Origin: Phyto melanocephala | Taxonomy: Eukaryota > Arthropoda > Insecta > Diptera > Rhinophoridae | NCBI GenBank assembly: GCA_941918925.1 | Contig: OW799236.1 | Location: 120,415,062 to 120,479,061 of the forward strand | Length of the DNA: 64,000 nt | Direction of reading: 5' to 3' | Shown: piece by piece, positions 23,224 through 35,305 of the stretch | Layout of the letters: every line of letters begins with the position of its first letter | How positions within the stretch are numbered: position 1 is the first letter of the stretch | The notes under the pieces: generated by a model | Database searches by the model: none | Told to the model about the DNA's origin: nothing | What the model saw: the letters and a program-made list of their open reading frames with translations, nothing else | Made by a program: the position numbers and the translations under genes

Positions 23224-26200
23224 TGGGAACTTAAATTGTATTGCACTTGGTAACTAGTCTTTTACATGGTGTAGAAAATAAAGCGTCAAATTTGAAACCG
23301 AAGGAACCTGTTTAAATCCTCTCTAGAGACACAAACTTTCATTGTAGACAAATCCCACTTAAAAAAATATAAGAATCACCCTGACATTTCAGCTTACACC
23401 TGCCCTCAAAAAAAGCTAAACATGCCATTGACCTTTAAAAAATGCCACCTATAGGGCAAATGATAAAGCAAAATCATATACCACAGAGCAAGCACTGTAC
23501 CTCCACACAATTAAATCATGGACGCATCATCCTAGGATGGGATATATTCTTGGTAGGGATGAAATTGGAGATTAATTAATTAAGAAAGCACCTTTTAATA
23601 ATAAAATTTTTTGGTGGGCCTACTTAAATATGAAAATAAAAAAGATAAATGAAACTGCAGCAAGTCGAAACAAGGTGTTTTATGTTAGCCCTATGTTCTC
23701 TAGAACACCCAATGTAAAACAAGATTTTTAACTCAAATTTACCTCCCAAACGTATTTTGAAGCTGAAAAAAATGTAATAATTTAACAAAGAAATAGGTAA
23801 GCTGTAAATAAAGTCACAAATAAACTTGCCATAATACGTTCTACGATGAAATTATGTAGTACAGAGCCAAAAGTTTTTCTGAAGCTGGAAATAAGTACAG
23901 CCAAATGATCTTCTGTAAATGGTCTCTATAAAATGTTAAATGTTTAAAACGACGTCAGAATAAGGTCGTGTCGGATATGAAATTCTTCCTAATCTTTCTT
24001 GATTAATTTTTTCTATTGTTAGTCAAAAGAAATTGAGTTTTTAATTATTTATTTATCTCTTAGTCAAAATACATTGCCCAGGACCGTATTATTTTTATAA
24101 AAAATTTTGAAGTAATTTTCATTATTGATTCCTGCTATAAATGGTTTTAAAGGGCACTAATTTTAACGCAAGCACCTATTTAAAATCAAAAATTGCAAAA
24201 ATTAACCCCTTTTCCATTTTATAATAATTTAATTTCAGAATAATTAACAAAAATAATCAATTTCCAGTAACACGGTTATTTTATTTTATTTTTTTTTTAA
24301 TGAAAATTTAAATTTTTTATTCGATTTTATTACTAACACGATAAGTCCTTAAATTCTGTATTAAGCTTCAACCAAATTTCTTTTCTTTTTTTTTTTTGTA
24401 GTAAAATATTTAATTTTTGTTTACATGTTTTCTCGGATCAAGATTTATGTTGGTAGCATTTGTTAACCCTAAAAAGCATAAAATAAATACTAACACAAAC
24501 AAATAAATAAATAAATAAATGAAGCATGCCTGCCTTTTTATTTCAAACACATAAACACAAAAGAAGGGGGGGAAAAGGTTGTACAAGAAACCAAAGAAAT
24601 TTTTAACCTAATTTCTCAATTTCAAAACAAAACCCACAATTTCTTCTTTTATTATTAGAATTTTATGTGTGTGCTTATGTATTTATTATGCTTTTATGTC
24701 TAGCTATTAGGGGTAAAGTGAATTTTTGAAGCAAATTTCAAATGACTTTAAGTACACTTTAGAACACGTTACAGGAAAAAAAGTTATAAATGTAGAATAA
24801 AACTATGGATATTTTTCAGAGATAAAAAAGGGTGGAGGAAACTTATTTACTTTTTTTTTTTTTTTTAACAGTACTGAAATAAGAAAAAATATTTTAATGA
24901 ATTAATTAAACTGAACAGGCGCTACCTCCTTTAACTAAATTTTTTAGCCAGCATTTTTAAAATAGAGCTCCTGGCATAAAATGAAAGTAGATGCGTATTT
25001 TGGCGAGTAAATCGCAACCTGGATAAAGGATAAATTCATTATGAAATAAAATGAATTTAAAAGTTATTACAAAAAAATTTCCGTGACAAATTCTAATAAA
25101 AACATATAATGAATGCGACAGGCTTATGAATCATAATTTTTTTACACGTCAATTTCATTTATATGTAAATATTTTTACAATAATATTGACCACAATGAAA
25201 TAACCACAGTCCGTTGTTTAATTGTGCGACGTAGACACAGAATTTACACTTTATATATTTATACATTTTCGAAAACAAATTTTACAACAAACACACAATT
25301 ATATTCTATGATGCTAAAGATGCACATAAGAACATTTTTTTAAATGGCTGAGTGCGCTCTTTACGTCATTTTTAATATAATGTATTTAAAATTTTATAGA
25401 TAATAATAAATAAAATGCTTTAAAAAAGCATTTCTATTTTTCATCCATAAAATAAAAAACAAAACATGCACTAAATCATTTAAACGCCTAAAATCGTCTA
25501 ACCTACGACAAATCATAAAATCTTGAAACCACGTTTTCACTTAATGTTGAATCTTAAATACACGAACTTATACTAATTTAATATGACGTGAATGTTGTTC
25601 TTACGAGCTGGTCGTAACACTTAAGTCGTGTAAGCTAAATACAAAGAAGTAACCGAATATGAAAATAGAAAAAGCACGAAACTTTGCTTTGAGTGGTTGT
25701 GATATTGACATGTGCAAGTAAAAAGTTATTGTGTAATATTTTCATGCATGAAGCTCGCTTTGTATGAAGAACGAGCTAACGAGCCATAATATCAGTAAAA
25801 CGAGAGCTTAGAACTATTCGAGACTAAAACTGATTTAGTAAACAGCGAGTGCGCTAGCAAGTATAGTATGTATTGTTGCAGTTCTCTGGCTCATACTAAG
25901 GTGCTTAAAAATGAAACTTTAACTAAACAAAAGAGAAATTGCAACAGACTTTACTTAAGATTTATTCAAAGCATAGTATATTCTGTTTATTTCGTCTAAT
26001 AATTCGCTTGAACTGATTCAAACTAAATTGATGAAAAAATGTCAACCCAGCCGTAACAGAACTTTTTTGAATGGAGTAATAAAAGAGATTATAAGTATAA
26101 GTGCTGCCTGATTGTTGTCGAAAGTTCTAACGTATAAAATACATCTTCCTGATATATGTTGCATTTATTTGGAACTTGATATTAAATATAGCATATCGCC

Positions 26201-26883
26201 AAAGTTCTTCGAAGAATACTGTGGATCAAATACAACAGTGTACAGTAGTGTAAACGTCACTTACCAGTTTATCCTTTAGCCACTTTTCCCGGGCATAAAG
26301 CTTCACTAAAAACGCTATATAATGAATTGTGAACTAAAGTTAGTCTGAGAAAAAGTTCAGATTTTACATCAAGGACAAGAAAATTGACTAAAAGATCTAT
26401 TACCATCGCAAACTTTTACTCGGTATAGTCTGTAATTTGGCCACACAAATAAACAGGAAATGAGTTTCTAGTCCATTTCTAATAAGAAAGAATTTTTCTA
26501 TAAAAAAAGCATTTTTATACATATTTTTTCTACAACTATTACAGAGAAGTAGTTTTCCAAATGAAATTAATGAAATTTTCTATAAAAAAAAATAGTCAAG
26601 AATTATTAAAAGTAGCAAATTTGTCGGAAAATTTTACACAAAATGTTTCGAATGAAAAAAAAAATGGCCAAGAATTTTCTTAAAGTAAAATAATGTTTAT
26701 AATTTTCAAAAACTAAAAATTTTTTATTTATTATTTCCTTTTAAAATTCTAACGATAATTTTCTTAAAAATCTTGTAGACTAAATGACTTGCCCCTCAAG
26801 GGCTTGTTTTACCAATACGATTTTAAAGAAACTCTGTGATTATCCTTTAATTTAAACTACATTTTCGTATTTTATTTACTAAA
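23224..26883. other. AT-rich DNA, putative intron
   Basis: No recognised gene. 23,290-23,960 is somewhat richer in sequence complexity but gives no protein motif. A (AAAT) run lies at 24,501-24,520 and a T-run near 24,850. Confidence 0.45.
24501..24520. repeat. (AAAT)5 microsatellite
   Basis: Five perfect AAAT units. Confidence 0.9.
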
Positions 26884-27240
26884 CCAGCGCAAGTACCTCA
26901 AAATTATAATTGTTTTTATGGGCGTGGCTCTGCCCACTTTTCTAATCACAAAATTGTAAAGTCATAACAGGTCAATATGTGTGCATAGTTTCAAAATAAT
27001 CGGTCCAGTGCAAGTACCTTAAAATGATACCTTTTTTTATGGGCGTGGCACTGCCCACTTTTCAAATCACAAAATTATTTAGTCATGACAGCTCGATATG
27101 TGTGCAAAGTTTCAGAAAAATCGGTCTGGTGCAAGTACCTCAAAATTATAACCTTTTTTTATGGGCGTGGCCCTGCTCACTTTTCTAATCACGAAAATAT
27201 ATGGTTATGACAGCTTAGTATGTGTTATTATTGAGAAACA
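26884..27240 (+). repeat. 121-bp tandem repeat, about three copies
   Basis: CCAGCGCAAGTACC at 26,884, CCAGTGCAAGTACC at 27,005 and a variant at 27,126 head units at exact 121-bp spacing. Each holds ATGGGCGTGGC followed by an imperfect complement (TGCCCAC) and a TATGTGTGCA...GTTTCA segment. The array ends about 75 bp before the Helentron-like copy at 27,314. Tandem repeats in a variable core are known from DINE-1-type elements, so it may be an older part of that element. Confidence 0.85.
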
Positions 27241-27313
27241 ATTTAAAGATATTTATATTTTTTACAAAATTTTTTTAATGTATGACAGATAAGAAAATTG
27301 TTATCAAAAGCCC

Positions 27314-28050
27314 TTTTTATACCCTTCACACAGTGAAAAAGGGTATATATAGGTTTGTCATTCCGTGTGAAATTTCTACAATTTTCATTTCCGACCCCAT
27401 AAAGTATATATTTTCTGAAAGCTTATGAATAGGGGAGTCGATTAAGCTCTGTCAGTCTGTCCGTCTGACCGTCTGATATGAGCAAAAACCCACGACCACC
27501 TCGATTTTTTTTTCACAAAAACAACATTACAACAACAACATACATACAAACGTGTATACTGGTTAGAGTAACCGTGGCATTGAATCCCAGCTGAGCCAAA
27601 AAAAAATTTTATTATTTGTAAATTTTTTTTTAATTTTTTTTTTTTTTTTAATATAATATATTATTTATATTTTTACTATTTTTTTTTTAATTTTTTTTAT
27701 ATTTTTTTTTTAATTTTTTTTTTGTTTTATATTTATTATTTATATTAATTATTTTTTTTTAAATTTTTTTAAAAATTTTTTTTTTAAATTTTTCTTTTAA
27801 ATTTTTTTTAAAAATTTTTTTTAAAATTTTTTTTTTATTTTTTTTTTAATGTTTTTTTTTAACATACATACGTAAATTTATAGTTTTACAATGGGATGTT
27901 TTTATATATGTGTGTTTTTTATATGTTTGTACATACATACGTATTTCATATGGGATGAATGGTGATATAAACTACTGTTATTGCATGACTACACGTTGTG
28001 AAGGGTATATAAGATTCGGCACGGCCGAATATAGCGCTCTTACTTGTTTT
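27314..28050 (+). mobile_element. Helentron-like (DINE-1-like) element, short form
   Basis: The 5' end is TTTTTATACCCTTCACACAG with a near-complementary GGGTATATAT. Next come CATTTCCGACCCCATAAAG and a GTCY-type run (27,448-27,478). The 3' end is the hairpin CGGCACGGCCG inside GATTCGG...CCGAATATAG, then GCGCTCTTACTTGTTTT. A GTCY microsatellite, internal variable core and 3' hairpin with a conserved tail match the architecture described for DINE-1/Helentron-associated elements in flies. No protein is encoded. An internal block (27,558-27,861) has inverted orientation relative to the copy at 48,403. Confidence 0.65.
27558..27861 (+). repeat. internal module: tRNA-like head plus T-rich low-complexity tract
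   Basis: Starts GGTTAGAGTAACCGTGGCAT then TGAATCCCAGCTGAGCC, resembling a tRNA D-arm and B-box, then a short A-run and about 250 bp of T-rich sequence. ACATACATAC-type repeats border it on both sides. The homologous module at 48,533-48,770 has the same absolute orientation although its host element is inverted. Confidence 0.6.
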
Positions 28051-29543
28051 CAAATGTACTCACATCAAACTCTAGCTTTTTAAGACCATAATTTACTCTT
28101 ACACCCAACAGTTGTGGTTTCTGTTGTTGTTCATTTTGTTATTCATTTTTTGTTTTCTGATAATAAATGGGATTTTAAGAAATTATTCATCTCCTTCTAT
28201 TTGTTGTTCTTTTGTTAAGAATCTGCTAATTTTTTTTATTTTAGGCAACAAGGAAAATAAGATTAAACCTTATAAGCATGAGGACAAATACTAGATTTAT
28301 CAACACAAAACCTAGTTTGACAAATACATGAAATGATAAACAAAACCATACCTCTATGTACTAGCACACATACACACAAATCATCTACTTAGCATCACAG
28401 TATATTTGTGTCACAAGGCAAAAAATTCTATTAGCGTATCTAAATGAAACCATCGCTCTTTAAAAATATCAAAAGCTTACATTTAACTTTCTTGTTCAAC
28501 ACTTTAATAGAACATTGACTTATATCATTTTTGTTGTAGCTGTTGCTGTTGTTGTTGTTGTTGCTGTAGTACATTGGTAGACCCTTTAATAGCAATCATA
28601 GACATAACGTTTATTTTTTATGGTCTCGTTTCCTTAATATATAAATAAGAAAAACTGTATTTTCTGTTTACTTCAATAAACATTGCCTTTAGAAAGAAAA
28701 AAAAATTTTTTTTTTTGTAAAAAAAAAATAAAGAATCAAGTGTATAAATTTCTTAACATTTTTATGCCTTTTAATACTTGTAGTAAAGTAACAATGTTTT
28801 TAACTTTTTTGCTTTTGTAGGTATGAATGCGACAACGATTAAGTGAATGTACAAGTTTCTAGTTGAGTGGCTGAGATGTGTTAAAGGATAAGAAATTGTA
28901 AAGCAACGAATTTCAATTTGCAATTTTCCCTATTTTAAAAGAAAATATGCTTATAAAAATCGTAGATAAGCAATCGCTAGGAAAAGAAGACCTTTTAGAT
29001 ATTTGTGGATATTTTGGGTTACTTATTAAATTTTATCAATAATTTTTTATTAATTTTTTATTAACAGTTATAATAATTTTGTCCAGTAACATTATTAGTG
29101 CACATAAGCATAGTATTTTTGATTATAAATACATTTTCTTATCGGCAAAAAATCAATATAATCGGTTTACAGTAAGCAAAAATGTTCTAAAATATTGTAC
29201 GAGTCAAATAGTGTGATCATGATAATCTAAACAACAGGCAACGTAATAAAAATAATTCTAAAATATAAATTAAGTAACAAATAAAATTTGTGAGAAAAAA
29301 ATATGCCAATAGGCTTAGAAGAAAGAAGTACCATATTTACCATATCCATCGCAACTACAATAAATAAACCACAACCTTTAATTAGAGTTAAGATTTATTG
29401 AATTTCAACAACCGAAAAGTCGTTTTTTGGTTGGTCAGTGCCTTTTGTAAAATCACGCTGAATTAGCATGATTTACTTTAAAAGTAAAATTATCGAAAAG
29501 ATGTAATACATGAAGGAGGTACATGGAACCTTACTAAAGGCTA
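28051..29543. other. AT-rich DNA, putative intron
   Basis: No recognised gene. A TTG-rich run lies at 28,531-28,565. The open frame at 28,112-28,294 lacks an ATG at its start and is a hydrophobic low-complexity translation. Confidence 0.45.
28531..28565. repeat. TTG/GCTGTTG trinucleotide repeat
   Basis: Imperfect run of about eleven trinucleotides, mostly GTT with CTG interruptions. Confidence 0.85.
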
Positions 29544-29851
29544 TAATACACGGCAGGTTTTTTACATCTGACTTTAAAATTTGTGAGACATTTGTAAATC
29601 TACATGTCTGTCAAAATTGTACTTTAACAGGCAACCGTCGCTGACTACTTTGCAGCAGCAGAGATTTCTGCCAACGGCTGATGTCACATATTTTGACGGA
29701 AGAAAATAGAGCGCGCTCTAATTCAAATTTTGTCAGATGTTTTAACACATGTTTTTTACAGAAGTAATGTTTTGAAAGGTAACACACGACATTTTTTTAT
29801 TTATCAGTGTGGAATTTGTCAAGTCAGATGTAAAAAACGAGCCGTATATTA
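29544..29851. mobile_element. 308-bp MITE with ~31-bp terminal inverted repeats
   Basis: The left end TAATACACGGCAGG then TTTTTTACATCTGACTT (29,544-29,574) is mirrored at 29,821-29,851 with about four mismatches. The interior has no coding and includes the palindrome GAGCGCGCTC. A target duplication is unclear, possibly TA. I saw no second copy in the window. Confidence 0.75.
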
Positions 29852-32079
29852 CAAAAAAAACAATTTTTTTTAATTAATAACTCTGCAAACACCTATTTGA
29901 TTAAATGTTATAGGGAATTTCCAAAAAATACTTTTTATCTTTTTTATTGACAAACATATTATCCTCTTTTATAACATTTTCTTGAGCTCAATGGTCCTTA
30001 GTTATATCTATCATCATTTGAAAAGAAAAAATAAGATCCAATTGTTAATATTAAAGATATAAGGAAAAATGTAAAAAAAAAATTCTTTTTAAATTTTCGC
30101 AACTGTTAAAAATTTGTGTAAGGCTTAAAGCTAAAAATAATTTATTTAACTCTCAAGTTTCTATAAAAATTTATTCTGTAAATCAAACGTCATATACTTA
30201 TACATTTTCATTGTATGAATAATATAAAATAAAGAAAATTTTAAAAAATTTCTTAAAAATTTATATTATATTTTAATTGAATTTTAAATAATGTAGACAA
30301 AATTTAATGTAAAAAAATGTTTTTCAAATATTATTATTTAACAGGAAATTTTATTTTCTTATATACTTTTAAAATAAAGTGTTCTACAGAAACTAATTTG
30401 AGTTTGCTCCTCTTAAGGACTGTTTTCTAAAAGCTGCCATCATTTGTTACTTGTAAATATTTATGCCGCTTTTTTGACGACGCAATAGAAAGTTGTGTAG
30501 ACAAACAAAATGGTAACTTCTAACAAACGACTGCCAGATAAATAATAAAGATTACTGCCTTAAGCTATGCCTCTATTTAAAGATTAAAAAACAATAAAAG
30601 AGAAAAAAATGTTTAAAAATTTAATTCAAAGCCATAAAATGAATTTCTGCTAAATATGGTAATGCTCTGTTATTAAATTACACGGTACTGTAGATAAGCG
30701 AATGAAAAATACAAATTAATTTCATGGTGTACGCAAATATATAACGCTTTCTTTTACCACTTCCTATCTCTGCCGTAAACTCAGACCTACGGCATGAAAA
30801 CTTGATCACTATGAACACATACTCTAACAAAACAAATTACGAAAAATATTTCTAGACCAAAATTAAATGCATATTTTTATGCTATAATAAAATCATTTTC
30901 GTTTCTAGTAATAACTGTAATTATGTACTGTTCCTCAATCCAAATATTTTTCATAAACCAAGGCCGCTGGGGAAGGGGGAAACAAACGAAATTTGTATTA
31001 TTATTTTCTTTTCTGTTTCATGGTCAGTACGTCCTATTTCCGACAAATAGCCTTTCATTAAAAAAAAGGCATGAGTAGCAAGAGTAGAAGTAATAAAGAA
31101 AATACTAAAACAAGCTAAATATGCTAATACTCAGTTCTGTGAGGCTAAAGTTTTCACAAAGAAAAGAAAAAGCCAACACACATTAATACATTTTTGTACA
31201 TTGTAAACATATCTATTACTTTTTCATCTAGGAGAAGCTATTAATGTCTACAAAGACAAAAAGAAATTACATATATTTTTTTAAAAAATTTTCAGTTTTA
31301 AATTCTTTACTCTAGTCTATTTTTATTTAAAAAAAAAATTTTGTTTGTTTGTTTTTTTTTGTCTATTCTCCCCTCTTTAACAAATTACACAAAAGTGAGT
31401 TTATTATGGTGTGTTAGCTTAGTGTCCTTAGGGAATTTGTTGTTTTTTCATGTCTTTTATATGACTTTCCTATTCTTGTTATGGGACATGCTAAGTCTGT
31501 TCTTGTTCAAGTGAACACCCTACAATGTTGAGTTTATTAATAAATATTCATTCTCCATGAAACTATTAATGATGTTGTTTAATATTTAAAGAAAACGTAA
31601 TCAGTATCAGAAATAGGCAAATTTAAAGGAAGTTATATTTATGAAGGCAAGGCAAGGCAGGCATATGAAAAACACTTAAAAATATAAATTACTTTTAGCG
31701 AGTTTTTTTTTAGCTCTGTAAAATATCTTATGGTGCTAAAAAGCAATATATAACAAGTTAAGTGTCTATTTAATATATTCAATTTAAGTATTATTTGTGA
31801 CTAGCACTAATTCAGTGATACCCAAATACATACTAGAGGCCTTAAGGAATTTCGTCTTGTTACAAAAACATTTCTTCTAAAAGTTCTCAAACGGTAATAT
31901 GCGGGCCTTTGAATTTTATTTTAATAGGCATCCACATAGACTAGTAGTTGCTTAGAATTATATTCTGCTGAAGAGTTTAAGATTAGCTGATGATACATAC
32001 ATAAACTCTAAAGCTCATATTACGGAAATCAAGCAGTATTAACATACCAAAAATTAATTTTGAATTTGGTAAGCAATGC
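29852..32079. other. AT-rich DNA, putative intron
   Basis: No motif-bearing frames. The segment just before 32,080 may include unrecognisable upstream remains of the Copia element that follows. Confidence 0.45.
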
Positions 32080-32992
32080 TGAATTTCGTCAATTGCCATA
32101 TTGCATACCATATGATGTTTTAATTACTGGAAATGACTTGGAAGACATTGAATATATTTTAAATGAATTATCTATTATCTTGTCATAAAAATTGAGTATA
32201 ATCAAGATGGTAAAATGTATCTCAGCCAAACTTCAAGTATTGAAAAAGATCCCCAATGGAAAAAGGTCTTCAATTACCATGTTGTGAAAAAGAAACTTGT
32301 AATAAACCATTCAGAGAACTCTTAGGAAGTCTGATATATTTGATGCTATGCATTCGCCCAGATATTTGCTTTGCTGTTAAATACATGGGTCTATTTCAAG
32401 AAAACTTTGGTAAGATACATTGAGCAACTCTTATGCAAATCCTACAATATCTTAAAGAGACTAAGCTATTAAAATTGAAATTTGACAACTGCTGTGAAAG
32501 TATATATGTTCTAGGTAATTATGTAGATGCTAATTGGGCCTCTAATACTATTTATCGAAGGTCAACAAGTGGTTAAATTTTTTATGTATATGGTTGGCCT
32601 GTGTCTTGGTGTAGTAGAAAACAACCAACAGTAGCAATGTCTTCAAGTGAGGCTGAATATGTGGCTCTAAGTTTAGCTACTTTCGAGGGCATATGGTTGA
32701 AAGGCATTTTAGATGACATGAAGTTTACAACATCTGAAGAATCAATATTACTTTATGACAATGTCCTATGTCCAAAAATTTGGAATCTAAAAGGTCAAAG
32801 CACACAGACATTAAACATAATTTGATACGAGATCATGTATCGAAAGGTAATTTGAAGATACGTCATATTTCAATTAAAGATCAAGTTGCTGATGTATTTA
32901 CACAACCCTTAGATAAATATAATTTTATAGCAATAAGAGATTTCTTGTTGTTATTTCTATTGAGCCTGAGATCACTTTTTAATAAAAAATAG
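32080..32992 (+). pseudogene. Ty1/copia retrotransposon pol remnant (reverse transcriptase end and RNase H)
   Basis: PYDVLITGNDLEDIEYILNE is a decayed YVDD-motif region of the reverse transcriptase, followed by KMYLSQTSSIEK. After frame changes come RELLGSLIYLMLCIRPDICF, NYVDANWAS, then SWCSRKQPTVAMSSSEAEY and VALSLATFEGIWLKGILDDM. This is the characteristic copia RNase H series. The C-terminal KHTDIKHNLIRDHVSKGN then IKDQVADVFTQPL follows in a different frame from 32,768. Stops (for example after STSG near 32,575) and at least two frameshifts mark it as dead. Gag, protease, integrase and LTRs are not recognisable. Confidence 0.9.
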
Positions 32993-33040
32993 TTTTAATT
33001 TTATTTTCATTTATTTTTTTCAGGGAAATTTTTTACAATT

Positions 33041-33089
33041 TTCAACAATTAACAATTAAAAAAAAAATTGTTAATTGTTAATTGTTGAA
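33041..33089. repeat. perfect 19-bp inverted repeat with 11-bp A-rich spacer
   Basis: TTCAACAATTAACAATTAA (33,041-33,059) is exactly complementary to 33,071-33,089. It lies between the Copia remnant and a mariner MITE fragment. Origin unknown. Confidence 0.9.
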
Positions 33090-33099
33090 GCACCAAATG

Positions 33100-33298
33100 C
33101 ATTTTTAATTTAATACTTATTTTTATAAAAAGCCTGAATAGCTTTAACGCGTTGCTCCACTGTGTACCTTTCCATGGTTCAAATTGAAATTGAATTGAAT
33201 TGACTAAAATTGAAAAGTGTCAACTGAAATGCAGAAAAAAACTTGACGTTTAGGTGTGGTTCAAATTCAACATCGGACCTTAAAATTTACTCACCCTT
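33100..33298 (-). mobile_element. mariner-like MITE fragment
   Basis: The complement of the MITE left half: GCCTGAATAGCTTTAACGCG (helix-turn-helix region) and the terminal repeat ending CTTAAAATTTACTCACCCTT before TA. It is shorter and more diverged than the copies at 7,476, 53,849 and 62,400, and is not inside a Helentron-like element. Confidence 0.7.
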
Positions 33299-33329
33299 TA
33301 TAATGGTATTTTTGACACAATAATTTTTT

Positions 33330-33550
33330 CATAATAATTTTGTCAATCATACCATTTATAAACGACAACCATATCGAAATTTATATGGAAAGTAAACATT
33401 TAGCGATAAATTTCAAGCAATCAGTTGATTATCCTTTATGATGAAATAAAACAAAAATAACTATTATTTGCTTTTATCAACCAAACATTGTTATAGAAAA
33501 TATAATATGACCGTCCGTCGTTATGGTTTTTCTTTACGTTTTCTCATGGT
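33330..33550. mobile_element. right half of the TIR element family seen at 45,262-45,972
   Basis: ATAATATGACCGTC, CAACCAAACATTGTT and GGTTTTTCTTTACG match 45,890-45,972 in order and orientation. The left end is missing. Confidence 0.6.
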
Positions 33551-33939
33551 AAGCCTGATGGAAGCTATAGTGAAATTATATTAGCATAGATGAGAAAATC
33601 TAATTAAATTTATTTAGTATTTAAATATTTTTATATAAGTGCTAAAATATCCATATTTAATGTTATTTCATAGCGTAATAAATTTTTTCTATTGAGGGAA
33701 TTAATAAAGTATAATTTTTGTTTTTATAAATATAAAGCTTAAAAGGTATAACAAAGTGAGTCACTAGTGTAGGATTATAGATTATAGTAATAAGAAATTG
33801 AAAACATTGTTTCGTCAATAAAAAATATAGTATGTTACTTCTAATGTGAAAAGAATTTGGAGCGAATATAATCCTTAAGTCGTTAACGAACTACCATTAG
33901 ATCTATTAGCATTAAATTTTTAGTGCGTTTTATACGTTA

Positions 33940-34385
33940 GTGACATCATTTTCACTTTATATCCTTTTAATTAAGCAAGTAGCTGCTATTACCGTGAACA
34001 GCGGGCGCTATCGAGACATATTGACTGTATTTTTGTTTCCAGACATTAATCAGCTAGACATAAATGACCATTCTTTCAAACGAGATGACACAACTAGCCA
34101 TAAAAAGTGCTCAACAATCAATTATTTGCGAAATAAATTAGGTGATAACTTTATACTATATGACGTAAGATCCAACGCCTCAAAACTACCTTTTATGGGG
34201 TTATTTTATATCACTTTGTTATGCCGTCAGAAACTCTTGACGTACTCAAGACTTACACTTAGTTTAGCCACCATTGATACCATAAGGCCATATTTATTGA
34301 AAAAAAAATTCAACACTAGCATCGATCGAATGGGCCATGTAACCCGTAGCCGTGGCAAACATATAAGTTATGTTTTAAAAATAAG
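33940..34385 (+). pseudogene. mariner/IS630-like transposase C-terminal half
   Basis: An uninterrupted frame reads AAITVNSGRYRDILTVFLFP, then INQLDINDHSFKRDDTTSHK and NYLRNKLGDNFI. It aligns by eye to the VNSxRYxxML...WFQQDGATCH region of the family, with the Asp kept in KRDD. The expected SCDLTPLDFFLWG motif is unrecognisable (NASKLPFMGLFYI), so the third acidic site is lost. The end matches again: DRMGHVTRSRGKHISYVLK. It abuts the worn Helentron-like 3' end at 34,386. The open frame is longer than most here but is decayed, not functional. Confidence 0.8.
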
Positions 34386-35305
34386 CAAGAGTTCTATATT
34401 CGCCCGTGTCGAGTCTGATAAAACCCTTCTCCATCATGTACACATTGTAGTTTAGCTTAGATTTCAGATTGCAAGTAATCTTACTTTTGCTTTATTATTT
34501 TATATTATTATTTGCTAGAAATTTATTTATTTTATTTAAATTTATTTAACGCTATTTTGTAGTGGCGGCCATCATAGTGTCTTATATTCTGAATATCAAG
34601 CCCTTTCTTCTGACATCCATCTCGTTCCTCTCTGTTGTCAAGAAGCTGAAAAAATCGATTTTCGTTTATAAATTTTTGAAAAAAAACACAGACGACTTTG
34701 TATTTTTGTGCCTTTATCTCAGTTATTTTAAAGCCGGCTTGTCAAATTTTCTCTGTGATAGTTTTTGAGGCTATAGTTTAATCCTGGTGTCTGTACTATG
34801 TTCAAAAGTAATTAGGAGCATCAATAATTGAATATATTTTTTAAACAAAATTATATTTTTCAAAATTATTTTAACCTGTAACTTTGTCGATAGGTAATTG
34901 ATTTATTCAAATTTTTTTAAGAAGATCCCTTCAATTTAAAATAGTAACAGCTGTCTCCATAAATTAACTTGGAATTGAAAAATTTTGAGTTTTAGATTAA
35001 AATATACGAAAATTAAGAGACAGTCGTGTTTGTTTGCTCATATCTTAGTAAATGAAGGAGCGATTACGCTAGACTTCCATTGCAATTCAATTCTGTATAT
35101 TTTCAAAAGATTGATACCACACACAGATCAGAGTAACAGTTGAGGCTTTTAAAAGTGGATTTAAACCTACACACGAACAGTCGGATATAATTCGACTACT
35201 CTAGTCATAAGCTTTCAAAAAATATACGCTTTGTGGAGTTGGAGATCGATATTGTAGAAATTAGAAACGAAATGGCAAAGCACTACAGGTTAAGGGTATA
35301 AAAAT
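34386..35305 (-). mobile_element. worn Helentron-like element
   Basis: GCAAGAGTTCTATATTCG with a decayed hairpin at the left corresponds to the family 3' end. At 35,015-35,305 the segments GCTCATATCTTAGTAAATGA, AGATTGATACCA, CATAAGCTTTCA and AAGGGTATAAAAAT match 48,870-49,210 in order. The GACA microsatellite is reduced to CACACGAACAGTCGG. The middle is unrecognisable. Confidence 0.55.

Noticed and set aside
28112..28294. Hydrophobic 60-codon frame with an acceptor-like TTTATTTTAG inside
   Set aside because: No ATG at its start, low-complexity composition, and no supporting donor or conservation evidence.
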